NCBI RefSeq assembly: GCF_014643535.1
Contig: NZ_BMJQ01000005.1
Location: forward strand, 248,001 to 312,000
From: Aliidongia dinghuensis
GTDB lineage: Bacteria; Pseudomonadota; Alphaproteobacteria; ATCC43930; CGMCC-115725
Length of the DNA stretch: 64,000 nucleotides
Reading direction: 5' to 3'
Shown piece after piece: positions 40,769-48,454 of the stretch. How positions within the stretch are numbered: position 1 is the stretch's first letter; each line of letters begins with the position of its first letter. The position numbers and the translations under genes are program-made. A model generated the notes under the pieces. The model did not search any database and had not been told where the DNA came from. It saw nothing but the letters and a program-made list of their open reading frames with translations.

Positions 40769-41908
40769 TCAAGGATCGAGCAGGGCGCCGGTGCGAGTCG
40801 GCAGCGCCACGGCACCGGCGACCTTGCCGATGGCCTGGCCGGGCCGGGCCAGGCGCTTGACCTTGCGGGCGAAGAACAAGCCATCGGCGATGGTCTCGAC
40901 CGGCGTGCGCTGGGCGGCGGGATCCTCCGCCAGCGGATCGACGATCTCGGCCACGACCTGGCCGGCGCGGACGTGCTCGCCCAATTCGGCGTGATAGACC
41001 ACCATGCCGCCGACGGGCGCGCGCAGCACGTCGACGGCGGCGAGCGGCGTGCCGTCGCAGAGCGGTTCCGGCAGCGGGCCGGGATCGCCCGCGACGAGGC
41101 CACGGCGCATGAGGAAGCGGAAGAGGGCGGCTGCGTCCTTGGCGCCGAGCGCGTCCGAGACGTCGCCCTGGCCGCGGAACTCGACCGTGCCGGCGAGACA
41201 GGCGTCGGGAATCGGCGTCTCGCCGCCCAGGCGCCGGCGCAGCTCGGCCCACAGGTTGCTGAAGGTCTCGTCGAACGGCGTGCCGCCCGAATCGGCCGCG
41301 AGCAGGGTTGCGACGCTGCCGAGCTCGGCCGACAGGTCGGCGCCGTCCGGCCAGCGCGCCTCGCCCAGATAGAGATGCATGAGCGCGTCGTTGTCGCAAT
41401 GCAGGTCGAGCACGTAGTCGGCGTCGATCGCCTCGCGCATCAGGATCTGGCGCAGGCTCGCAAGCTCGCCCTGCGGCTGGTACTCATCGAGCAGCGCCAC
41501 CAGCGCTGCGCGGATGGTCCGGACGTTCTCGGCCGCGTCGCGCCCGAGCCGGCCCGCGACCCGGTCGGCCGCAAGCGCCGCGAGGTCGGGGAAGGAGCGG
41601 TTGAAATTCTCACCCGACGCCAAGTCGTAGCGGCCCAAGTGGCTGCCGTCGATGATCTGGGCGAGGCCGATCGGGTTTGCGACCGGCACCAGCACAACCT
41701 CGCCCAGGATCTCGCCCCGGGCCTCGGCGGCGTCGAGCAGCTTTTCCAGGTGATGGGCCGCCATCATCGCCGGCAGCTCGTCGGCATGGAGCGACGCCTG
41801 CAGATAGGCCTTGGGTGCCGCGCCGGGTGTGCCATAGCGCAGGATCTTCACATGGCGGCTCGTGCCGGGGCTGGACGGTTTGAGGCGTTTCAGTTCGACC
41901 GATTTCAT
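40769..41908 (-). CDS. Succinylglutamate desuccinylase/aspartoacylase-family deacylase
   Basis: A 379-residue zinc hydrolase of the M14-related AstE/ASPA family. Zinc-ligand candidates are His41 and Glu44 in SLHADELPAM and the later His in DYVLDLHCDND; NPIGLAQ and SGENFNRSFPD are family phrases. The C-terminal part is a barrel-sandwich-like domain (VGGMVVYHAELGEHVRAGQVVAEIVDPL). It likely hydrolyses an N-acyl amino acid or a related amide. ATG 41908 is the natural N-terminus. The transporter gene upstream ends 11 bases before it, so both are probably coexpressed. Confidence 0.85.
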   Translation of the reverse strand: MKSVELKRLKPSSPGTSRHVKILRYGTPGAAPKAYLQASLHADELPAMMAAHHLEKLLDAAEARGEILGEVVLVPVANPIGLAQIIDGSHLGRYDLASGENFNRSFPDLAALAADRVAGRLGRDAAENVRTIRAALVALLDEYQPQGELASLRQILMREAIDADYVLDLHCDNDALMHLYLGEARWPDGADLSAELGSVATLLAADSGGTPFDETFSNLWAELRRRLGGETPIPDACLAGTVEFRGQGDVSDALGAKDAAALFRFLMRRGLVAGDPGPLPEPLCDGTPLAAVDVLRAPVGGMVVYHAELGEHVRAGQVVAEIVDPLAEDPAAQRTPVETIADGLFFARKVKRLARPGQAIGKVAGAVALPTRTGALLDP

Positions 41909-41919
41909 GGGAAGCGCTT

Positions 41920-43194
41920 TCAGTTCGCCGCGGCGTCGACGACCGGCAGCCAGGGCATGATGCCGGTGATGTAGAGCCAAATGACGGCGATCGCCATCGA
42001 GGCCAGCGTGATCGGGATGCCGGCACGGGCGAATTCGTTGGCGCGCAGCCTGACGCCGCGCTCGGCCGCGCGCTCGACGATGATCAGGTTCGACAGGCTG
42101 CCGACCAGCAGCAGGTTGCCGGCAAGTGACGAGAGCAGCGCCAGGCCATAGAGCGCGCCCGGCGGCGGGTCGAGCCAGATCTGCAAGAGGAGGATCGCCG
42201 AGGGCACGTTGCCGATCGTGTTTGACAGGAACAGCATCAGCGGCGCCAGCACGATCAGGCTGTCGGGCAGCATGTGGATCGACTGCAGCCCGTCAACCAG
42301 CAGGCCGGGCAGCGCCGTGCTGCCGAGCGCGCCGGTCACGCCGAACAGGCAGGTGAACAGCAGGAGCAGCGGCCAATCGATCGCCGCGATCATCGCGGTC
42401 GAGGTGAATTTGCGATTGAGCAGCAGCAGGGCCGCGATCGAGAGGGCGAACACGTCGCGCGGCAGGTCGGTCAGGAACAGGGCGAGCAAGCCGATGACGG
42501 CGGCGATGCCCTTGTTGGTCTGGGTCCGGTCGTGCGTGCGGAACGCGACCGGCGGCAGGGTCTCCTCGGCGAAGCCGTCGCTCGGCAGTTCGAGGCGCCC
42601 GCGCCACAGGAAGGCCACGACCGCGAACACGATGCCGAGGCTGACGATCGCCGGTACGCCGCACGCCCAAAGATATGTCGGCAGATGCAGGTTGCCGAGC
42701 TGGCCGACCAGGATGGTCTGCGGCGCGCCGATGATGGTCGCGGCCGAGCCGGCATTGTCCGCGGCGATCATGGCGATGAGATAGGGCCTGGGATCGAGCC
42801 CGCGCGCGCGCACCACGTCGACGAGCAGCGGCGTCATGCAATAGACCAGCATGTCGTTGGCGAGGAACGCCGAGAGCCCGCCGCAGGCTGCGACCGTCAG
42901 GCCCAGGATCCGGAGCGGGCTGCCCGGCGCCCGGCCGATGCGCTGGATCACCGAGTCGCAGAAGCCCGACGCGATGAACTGGGCCGAGATGATCATGATC
43001 GCGAACAGCAGGACCAGCGTCGGCATGTCGATGCGCGCGCCGACCTCATCGAGCGTCAGTGCCTCGGTGCCCAAGAGCGCGATCAGGCCCAGGAGCGCGA
43101 TACCGGTCCGGTCGACCCGGAGCCACGGCAGCCGTCCGGCCGCCATGCCGCCGTAGGTCAGCAGAAAGATGAGGTAGATCTTGACGGCGGTCAT
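41920..43194 (-). CDS. SLC13/ArsB/NhaD-like anion transporter
   Basis: A 424-residue membrane protein with eleven or so hydrophobic segments. The family traits are a helix-hairpin with AFLANDMLVYCMTPLLVDV and ADNAGSAATIIGAPQTILVGQL (a typical SNT-like substrate/sodium hairpin), and a second inverted-repeat half with LSNTIGNVPSAILLL and LLVGSLSNLIIVERA. This places it in the ion-transporter superfamily that includes SLC13 dicarboxylate carriers and ArsB. Next to a deacylase, uptake of an N-acylated or dicarboxylic compound is plausible. First gene of a probable three-gene run with the deacylase and GNAT. Confidence 0.82.
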   Translation of the reverse strand: MTAVKIYLIFLLTYGGMAAGRLPWLRVDRTGIALLGLIALLGTEALTLDEVGARIDMPTLVLLFAIMIISAQFIASGFCDSVIQRIGRAPGSPLRILGLTVAACGGLSAFLANDMLVYCMTPLLVDVVRARGLDPRPYLIAMIAADNAGSAATIIGAPQTILVGQLGNLHLPTYLWACGVPAIVSLGIVFAVVAFLWRGRLELPSDGFAEETLPPVAFRTHDRTQTNKGIAAVIGLLALFLTDLPRDVFALSIAALLLLNRKFTSTAMIAAIDWPLLLLFTCLFGVTGALGSTALPGLLVDGLQSIHMLPDSLIVLAPLMLFLSNTIGNVPSAILLLQIWLDPPPGALYGLALLSSLAGNLLLVGSLSNLIIVERAAERGVRLRANEFARAGIPITLASMAIAVIWLYITGIMPWLPVVDAAAN

Positions 43195-43401
43195 CGTGGG
43201 TCCCGGCCCGGAACTCTCGGCTACAGGTGATCGATCGCGGCCACGCGAGGCGGCCCGACGAGGAAAGGCAATCGGGCAAGAGCGTGGCTGAACTCTCGGC
43301 CGAGCGGAAGGCGCTAAACGGTCTCAATCGCCTTGCATAGGCGAGCGCCGTCCCGATCGTGGCACTTTGATCACGGGTGACGTGTCGGTAAGGTGCGTCC
43401 C

Positions 43402-45627
43402 ATGTCGCTGATTTCCGATCGGCCGGGCGAACCGGCCTATTTCGCCAACCTCAATCCGCCGCAGCGCCAGGCCGTCGAGACGCTGGAGGGGCCCGTGCTG
43501 GTGCTGGCCGGCGCCGGCACCGGCAAGACGCGCGTGCTGACGACCCGGCTCGGCCATATCCTGATGACCGGCCGAGCCTATCCGAGCCAGGTGCTCGCCG
43601 TCACCTTCACGAACAAGGCGGCGCGCGAGATGCGCGAGCGGCTGGAGCGGCTCATCGGCGCCGATGCCGAGGGCATGTGGCTCGGCACGTTCCATGCGCT
43701 CGCCGCCCGGATCCTCAGGCGCCATGCCGAAGCGGTCGGCCTCAAGTCGAACTTCACCATCCTCGACACCGACGACCAGCTTCGCCTGGTGAAGCAGCAG
43801 CTCGCGGCGGAGGGTATCGACGACAAGCGCTCGCCGGCGCGCGCCGTGCTCGCCGTGATCGAGCGCTGGAAGGATCGCGGCCTGACGCCCGACAAGGTCG
43901 ACGGCGAGGACGCGGGCGATCTCGCCGACGGCCGCCTCGTCAAGCTCTACGGCCAGTACCAGGAGCGGCTGCGCGCCTTGAACGCGACCGACTTCGGCGA
44001 CCTCTTGCTGCACAACCTCACGATCTTCCTCGGCCAGCCGGCGATCCTCGCCGACTATCAGCGCAAGTTCCGCTACATCCTGGTCGACGAGTACCAGGAC
44101 ACGAACATCTCGCAGTATTTGTGGCTGCGGCTGCTGGCGCAGTCGCATAAAAACATCTGCTGCGTCGGCGACGACGATCAGTCGATCTACGGCTGGCGTG
44201 GCGCCGAGGTCGGCAACATCCTACGCTTCGAGCAGGATTTTCCGGGCGCCACCGTCATCCGGCTGGAGCAGAACTACCGCTCGACGCCGGAGATCCTGAA
44301 TGCCGCCGGCCATCTGATCGCGCATAACGCCGGCCGGCTCGGCAAAACGCTGTGGACCGCGGGGACCGCCGGCGACAAGGTGCGCGTGCGCGGCATGTGG
44401 GATGGCGAGGAGGAAGCCCGCTGGGTCGCGGACGAGATCGAGGCCGACCAGCGCCGCGGTACGCCCTTGTCCGAGGTCGCCGTGCTGGTGCGTGCCAGCT
44501 TCCAGATGCGCGAGTTCGAAGAGCGTTTCATCACGACCGGCATTCCCTATCGCGTCGTCGGCGGCCCGCGCTTCTACGAGCGCCAGGAAATCCGCGACGC
44601 GTTGGCCTATCTGCGCCTCATCCACCAGTCGGACGACGATCTCGCGTTCGAGCGCATCGTCAACACGCCGCGCCGCGGCATCGGCACGGCCACCATCCAG
44701 ACGCTGCACATGGTGGGCCGCGGCCAGGGCGTGTCGCTGATGGAGGCGGCACGGCGCGTCGTCGAGACCGACGAGCTGAAGCCGGCCGCGCGCAAGGCGG
44801 TGGCGCTGCTCGTGCGCGATTTCGACCGCTGGCGGCGCGAGGCGGAGCGGCTGCCGCATACGGAGCTGGCCCAGGTCGTGCTCGACGAATCCGGCTATAC
44901 CGCCATGTGGCAGGCCGACAAGACGCCCGAGGCGCCGGGCCGGCTCGAGAACCTGAAGGAGCTCATCGTCGGCATGGCCGAGTTCGAGACGCTCGCAGGC
45001 TTCCTCGAGCATGTCAGCCTGGTCATGGACAATGCGATCGAATCGGGCGGCGACCTTGTCACTCTGATGACGCTCCATGCCGCCAAGGGGCTGGAGTTCG
45101 CCCATGTCTTCCTGCCGGGCTGGGAGGAAGGACTGTTCCCGCACCAGCGGGCACTCGACGACAACGGCCAGGCGGGGCTCGAGGAGGAGCGGCGGCTCGC
45201 CTATGTCGGCTTGACGCGCGCCAAGCGCAAGGCCGACGTCTCCTATGCCGCGAACCGGCGCATGCACGGCCAGTGGCAGAGTGCCTTGCCGTCCCGCTTC
45301 GTCGACGAGCTGCCGCACGACCAGATCGAGGCCGAGACGGCGCAAGGGATGTATGGGATGCGGGCGCCTGTGGGCCGCGGTGCGTTCGACGATATTGAGA
45401 CTTCGAGCTTCGGTGGCTATCGCCGGATCGTCCGGCCGCTGCCGGGGGGCGGCCCGCGCGAGGGGCTGCAGATCCGCGCCGTTGGCGGCTTCGCCGTCGG
45501 CGACCGGGTGTTTCACCAGAAATTCGGCACCGGCACGGTGCGCGAGATCGAGGACGCCAAGCTGACGATCAATTTCGACCATGCCGGCGAGAAGCGCGTC
45601 ATGGACAGTTTCGTTCAGAAAGCCTGA
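43402..45627 (+). CDS. uvrD: UvrD/PcrA-type DNA helicase
   Basis: A 741-residue superfamily 1A 3'-5' helicase for nucleotide excision and mismatch repair. LNPPQRQAVE (Q motif), Walker A LAGAGTGKT (about 36-43), motif Ia VTFTNKAAREM, motif II VDEYQDTN, GDDDQSIYGWRGA, RLEQNYRST, LMTLHAAKGLEF and the VGLTRAKR motif are all present. The C-terminal 50 residues form a Tudor-like PcrA tail (VGDRVFHQKFGTGTV). ATG 43402 is used; GTG 43393 is possible. The end of the gene is a short tandem repeat (45619-45662). prmA follows 58 bases downstream. Confidence 0.96.
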   Translation: MSLISDRPGEPAYFANLNPPQRQAVETLEGPVLVLAGAGTGKTRVLTTRLGHILMTGRAYPSQVLAVTFTNKAAREMRERLERLIGADAEGMWLGTFHALAARILRRHAEAVGLKSNFTILDTDDQLRLVKQQLAAEGIDDKRSPARAVLAVIERWKDRGLTPDKVDGEDAGDLADGRLVKLYGQYQERLRALNATDFGDLLLHNLTIFLGQPAILADYQRKFRYILVDEYQDTNISQYLWLRLLAQSHKNICCVGDDDQSIYGWRGAEVGNILRFEQDFPGATVIRLEQNYRSTPEILNAAGHLIAHNAGRLGKTLWTAGTAGDKVRVRGMWDGEEEARWVADEIEADQRRGTPLSEVAVLVRASFQMREFEERFITTGIPYRVVGGPRFYERQEIRDALAYLRLIHQSDDDLAFERIVNTPRRGIGTATIQTLHMVGRGQGVSLMEAARRVVETDELKPAARKAVALLVRDFDRWRREAERLPHTELAQVVLDESGYTAMWQADKTPEAPGRLENLKELIVGMAEFETLAGFLEHVSLVMDNAIESGGDLVTLMTLHAAKGLEFAHVFLPGWEEGLFPHQRALDDNGQAGLEEERRLAYVGLTRAKRKADVSYAANRRMHGQWQSALPSRFVDELPHDQIEAETAQGMYGMRAPVGRGAFDDIETSSFGGYRRIVRPLPGGGPREGLQIRAVGGFAVGDRVFHQKFGTGTVREIEDAKLTINFDHAGEKRVMDSFVQKA

Positions 45628-45662
45628 TTCGGGCAAAAAGCCTGAGAGCACAGAAAGCCTGA
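45619..45662 (+). repeat. Triplicated tail repeat at the uvrD stop
   Basis: AAAGCCTGA, which encodes the last two residues and stop of uvrD, occurs at 45619-45627, 45637-45645 and 45654-45662; copies 2 and 3 also share GAGAGCA after it. The spacing is 18 and 17 bases. Copy 2 is in frame with copy 1, giving a second in-frame TGA. Confidence 0.75.
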
Positions 45663-45685
45663 GAGCAGAGGATATCCGGAGAGTC

Positions 45686-46597
45686 ATGATCCCGACATCG
45701 ACCTGGCCCAAGGGCGGTGCGCCGCTGTGGCGTGTGGCGCTCGAAGCGCCGGACGAATTCTCGGCCGAAGGCTTCGCCCAGGTGCTGGAGGCCTTGGGCG
45801 GCGCCATCAGTGCGTTCGAGACCGAGCCCCAGGGCCCGTGGAAGGTCGAGACCTTCGTCCAGGGCAAGCCGGATCTGGCCGTGGTCGAGGGCGGCCTGGC
45901 GCTGGTCGCCCTGCAATTTGGAGTCGTCCAGCCGGCCGTCACGCTCGAGCAGCTGCCGGACGTCGACTGGGTGCGGCAGAACCAGGAGAGCTTCCCGCCC
46001 CTCCATATCGGCCGCTATTTCGTCTATGGCTCGCACATTGTCGAGCCGCCACCCGCGGGCACCATCGGGCTCGAGATCGACGCGGCGAGTGCGTTCGGCA
46101 CCGGTGAGCACGCGACCACGGCCGGCTGCCTTCTGGCGCTCGACCGGCTCGCCAAGCGTGGGCCACGCCGGCGCGTGCTCGACATGGGCTCGGGCACGGG
46201 CATCCTGGCGATCGCCGCGGCCAAGACCTGGCACGTGTCGGTGCTCGCCTGCGACATCGACCGCAACTCGGTCCGGGTCGCGGCCGAGAATGTGGTGACG
46301 AACGGCGTGCAGCATCTGGTCGTGAGCCGTGAGAGCGACGGCTATCGGGCGGCCGCGGTCAGTGCCGCCGGCCCCTACGACCTGATCTTCGCCAATATCC
46401 TGGCGCGCCCCTTGGCCAAGATGGCGCCGGACCTGGCGCATCACCTGGCACCGGGCGGCATCGCCATCCTGTCGGGGCTGCTGGCGAGGCAGGAGACCTA
46501 CGTGGCGGCGGCCCATCGCAATGCGGGGCTGACCTTCAAAGGCCGCATCCCGCGGGCCGGCTGGCACACGCTGGTGTTCGAGAAGGCATGGCCGTGA
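45686..46597 (+). CDS. prmA: 50S ribosomal protein L11 methyltransferase PrmA
   Basis: A 303-residue SAM-dependent methyltransferase that trimethylates ribosomal protein L11. The N-terminal substrate-recognition part is about residues 1-110; the catalytic part has IEIDAASAFGTGEHATTAGCL-like PrmA signature, motif I VLDMGSGTGILAIAAAKT, ACDIDRNSVRVAAENV and DLIFANILARPLAKMAP. ATG 45686 gives the natural start; the frame open from 45581 covers the uvrD tail repeat. It lies in the uvrD-prmA order known in related genomes. Confidence 0.93.
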   Translation: MIPTSTWPKGGAPLWRVALEAPDEFSAEGFAQVLEALGGAISAFETEPQGPWKVETFVQGKPDLAVVEGGLALVALQFGVVQPAVTLEQLPDVDWVRQNQESFPPLHIGRYFVYGSHIVEPPPAGTIGLEIDAASAFGTGEHATTAGCLLALDRLAKRGPRRRVLDMGSGTGILAIAAAKTWHVSVLACDIDRNSVRVAAENVVTNGVQHLVVSRESDGYRAAAVSAAGPYDLIFANILARPLAKMAPDLAHHLAPGGIAILSGLLARQETYVAAAHRNAGLTFKGRIPRAGWHTLVFEKAWP

Positions 46598-46686
46598 GGA
46601 ACGGTTGATGACTCGCTACCAGAGGTGGAACCAACTCGCCGCAAGATCGTTCGATCGGAGCCAGTCAATTGTGCCCGGGAGGAGCG

Positions 46687-47172
46687 ATGTCATTCAATAT
46701 GAAGGCGGCCGATCTCGACGCGTATCTCGGCAAGCCTATCGCTAAAATTTGCGACCGGGGCTATCACCCGGACGCTGAAAATCATTGCGCACATTTCGTC
46801 AGTCACGCGCTCGGCATCACGATCGGGACGCTATGCGGCGATATGAACTACGCCACTCGGCATACCGGTGCGACAATTCGTGTCAACGAGCTTTATAACG
46901 GCCTCCGTTCGCGGGGCCCGTGGGACAACCGACCGCCTGGCACGGACGGGCTTCTGATCTTCGTTACCGATGCCAACCGAAACATGATCAATAACAGGAT
47001 GGGCCAAGGCCCTCAAAAGCATGTCGGCATCTGCTATATGGGGAAAATTTGGAATTATAGTAATGGGCGCCACGCGGTCGTGAGAGACGCTTCCGTCGAA
47101 TCCTTTCATTTGAAATTTAAGCGCACATATCATGGCACGAGCATCTCGCTCTATTTTGGAGAGGTCCCATGA
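46687..47172 (+). CDS. Papain-like (NlpC/P60/CHAP-type) amidase, candidate effector
   Basis: A 161-residue protein without signal peptide. NHCAHFVSHALG (Cys34) is a plausible nucleophile motif, and QKHVGICYMGKIWNYSN gives His112 and a polar third residue, the Cys-then-HVGI order of NlpC/P60 and CHAP peptidoglycan amidases. No family name is certain. GGAGGAG precedes ATG 46687. The DNA is visibly AT-richer than its neighbours (for example about 40% GC in 47101-47160). Its stop overlaps the start of a secreted Cys-rich protein (ATGA). Toxic amidase without export signal plus secreted partner is the layout of type VI amidase effector and immunity pairs, but no secretion genes are nearby; this role is inference. 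Confidence 0.6.
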   Translation: MSFNMKAADLDAYLGKPIAKICDRGYHPDAENHCAHFVSHALGITIGTLCGDMNYATRHTGATIRVNELYNGLRSRGPWDNRPPGTDGLLIFVTDANRNMINNRMGQGPQKHVGICYMGKIWNYSNGRHAVVRDASVESFHLKFKRTYHGTSISLYFGEVP

Positions 47173-47579
47173 TGCGCTGGCTCATCGGCATCGGCGTTAT
47201 CGCCATGGCGATCCACGGTGCGTTTGCGGCAGACCAGACTAAAACGCGACCGGCCCGCCCGGATCCGATCACGGCGATTCGTCCGCTACAGGAATTGATG
47301 GCGATTTCGACGAGCATGGTGGGCAAGGACTCGCTTTGCACCGATGCGACGCAACCCGACCAGCAGATCGCGGTTGGGCAGATTCTCGCCCAGGCATTCG
47401 CCTATCAGGTCGATGGCCGAAACGTCGTGACGGGCCGTTGCGAAACGGCCGGCGACGGCATGTGTGAAGTCTTTATCCGCCACGCGAAAGGCGAAGACGT
47501 CTGGGAGAAACACCTGGTTTTCCGGTCGATCGGCGGGAAGGCGGACGTTGCAACGCTGCAATGCCGCGACGCAGGCTGA
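47169..47579 (+). CDS. Secreted Cys-containing small protein, candidate immunity partner
   Basis: A 136-residue protein with a clear signal peptide (residues about 1-21, AFAAD cleavage) and four cysteines in the mature part (57, 91, 99, 132), enough for two periplasmic disulfides. The mature protein has a predicted helix around QIAVGQILAQAFAYQ and a strand-rich end. Family unknown. Its ATG overlaps the amidase stop, so it is made with the amidase at a fixed ratio. A periplasmic inhibitor of the amidase is the simplest inference; an accessory of unrelated function is not excluded. Confidence 0.6.
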   Translation: MMRWLIGIGVIAMAIHGAFAADQTKTRPARPDPITAIRPLQELMAISTSMVGKDSLCTDATQPDQQIAVGQILAQAFAYQVDGRNVVTGRCETAGDGMCEVFIRHAKGEDVWEKHLVFRSIGGKADVATLQCRDAG

Positions 47580-47721
47580 TGAGAGGCCGGTCAGGTGTCG
47601 GAAGCGCATACCACCCAGGCCGACGCGGGGACGGACCCGGGTCCGATGATCGGAGGCGGGTCGCCGGGCGTCGGCGGGTGGTTGACGGAATCGGCAGCGC
47701 GGGGATCGCGCTGCGGGCGGC

Positions 47722-47919
47722 TCAGCGGAACAGCGTCCAGAGATCGCTGCGGCCGAGACCCATGTCGGCGAGCAGACGGTCGTCAAGGCCGCTCAGATGC
47801 TCGACCATGCGGGCGCGCTCGACGCGGGCCAGCACGTGGCGATAGGCCGCGAGCAGCAGATGGATGGGGCCGCCGGACTGGCCGGGCAGCGTGGTGGACA
47901 AGGTAGCAGCAGTGCTCAT
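47722..47919 (-). CDS. DUF1127-type small protein, copy A
   Basis: A 65-residue protein ending in the DUF1127 pattern ARMVEHLSGLDDRLLADMGLGRSDLW. DUF1127 proteins are short, Arg-rich and often tied to small-RNA or nutrient regulation in alphaproteobacteria. The N-terminal 25 residues are Ser/Thr/Leu-rich. The ribosome-binding site AAAGGGGGG sits inside a hairpin just upstream (47923-47942). On the opposite strand to the amidase pair, after a 142-base gap with no further gene seen. Confidence 0.8.
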   Translation of the reverse strand: MSTAATLSTTLPGQSGGPIHLLLAAYRHVLARVERARMVEHLSGLDDRLLADMGLGRSDLWTLFR

Positions 47920-47922
47920 CTT

Positions 47923-47942
47923 TCATCCCCCCTTTGGGATGA
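47923..47942 (-). promoter_or_regulatory. Hairpin covering the ribosome-binding site of DUF1127 copy A
   Basis: TCATCCC (47923-47929) pairs with GGGATGA (47936-47942) around a 6-base loop 3 bases before the ATG at 47919. In the mRNA the G-rich strand overlaps the Shine-Dalgarno, which could limit translation unless opened. Confidence 0.45.
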
Positions 47943-47992
47943 GGGTCGAACCCGTCAGGCCGCCGGGTGGCGCCGGACAGGGCGTCCGCGGG

Positions 47993-48229
47993 TTACGCGG
48001 CGCGCTGTTCGACGTGGTTGTTGGCGGCGACGGGGCCGTTGGCGGTGAAGACCGGGCGGGCTTCGGCGGCGAGATCGGCCTTCGGGCTGACGACGAACGG
48101 GATGTCGGCGCGGCGCAGGCCGATGTCGGCGAGCGAGCGGTCGTCCATCGAATAAAGCTCGTTCAGGACGCGGTGACGTTCCTGCCAAGCACGAAAGCCG
48201 CGGACGGCGGCCGAGACGAGAGCGATCAT
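47993..48229 (-). CDS. DUF1127-type small protein, copy B
   Basis: A 78-residue protein with the DUF1127 motif at its start: residues 10-40 read WQERHRVLNELYSMDDRSL-like followed by ADIGLRRADI. The C-terminal 35 residues are unlike copy A. GGAGGAA precedes ATG 48229 at good spacing. Two dyads lie upstream in the 225-base gap before the aminopeptidase gene. Copies A and B are in tandem, 73 bases apart. Confidence 0.8.
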   Translation of the reverse strand: MIALVSAAVRGFRAWQERHRVLNELYSMDDRSLADIGLRRADIPFVVSPKADLAAEARPVFTANGPVAANNHVEQRAA

Positions 48230-48252
48230 GGAAGTTCCTCCGAAAGGATATT

Positions 48253-48273
48253 TGCGACTTCAATTATGTCGCA
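48253..48273. promoter_or_regulatory. Inverted repeat upstream of DUF1127 copy B
   Basis: TGCGAC (48253-48258) and GTCGCA (48268-48273), spacer 9, about 25-45 bases upstream of ATG 48229. Just beyond, the minus strand reads TTTGTGCAGTGC (48282-48271), a motif also found before the third DUF1127 gene. Confidence 0.35.
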
Positions 48274-48345
48274 CTGCACAAAATAGGCACCTTTCAGCCC
48301 GGTGGCAGAGGGTCTAACGCACGCCAGCTCTCGGACAAGTGCATG

Positions 48346-48364
48346 CCGCATTGCAATAATGCGG
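48346..48364. promoter_or_regulatory. 19-base palindrome in the DUF1127 / aminopeptidase divergent region
   Basis: CCGCATT (48346-48352), GCAAT, AATGCGG (48358-48364): a perfect 7-5-7 inverted repeat between the two divergent genes. It could act on either. Confidence 0.4.
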
Positions 48365-48454
48365 TAAGAATCAGGAGTCTTGTGCCGCAATCCTGCGGCC
48401 TCTAGCCTCTCGCGGTCGGCAATGGTGCCGGCATGTCGCTAAGTTGACGGTGCT

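Noticed and set aside
46669..46686. TTG at 46669 as start of the amidase gene.
   Set aside because: GGAGGAG directly before ATG 46687 gives a much better start, and the six extra codons overlap the ribosome-binding site.
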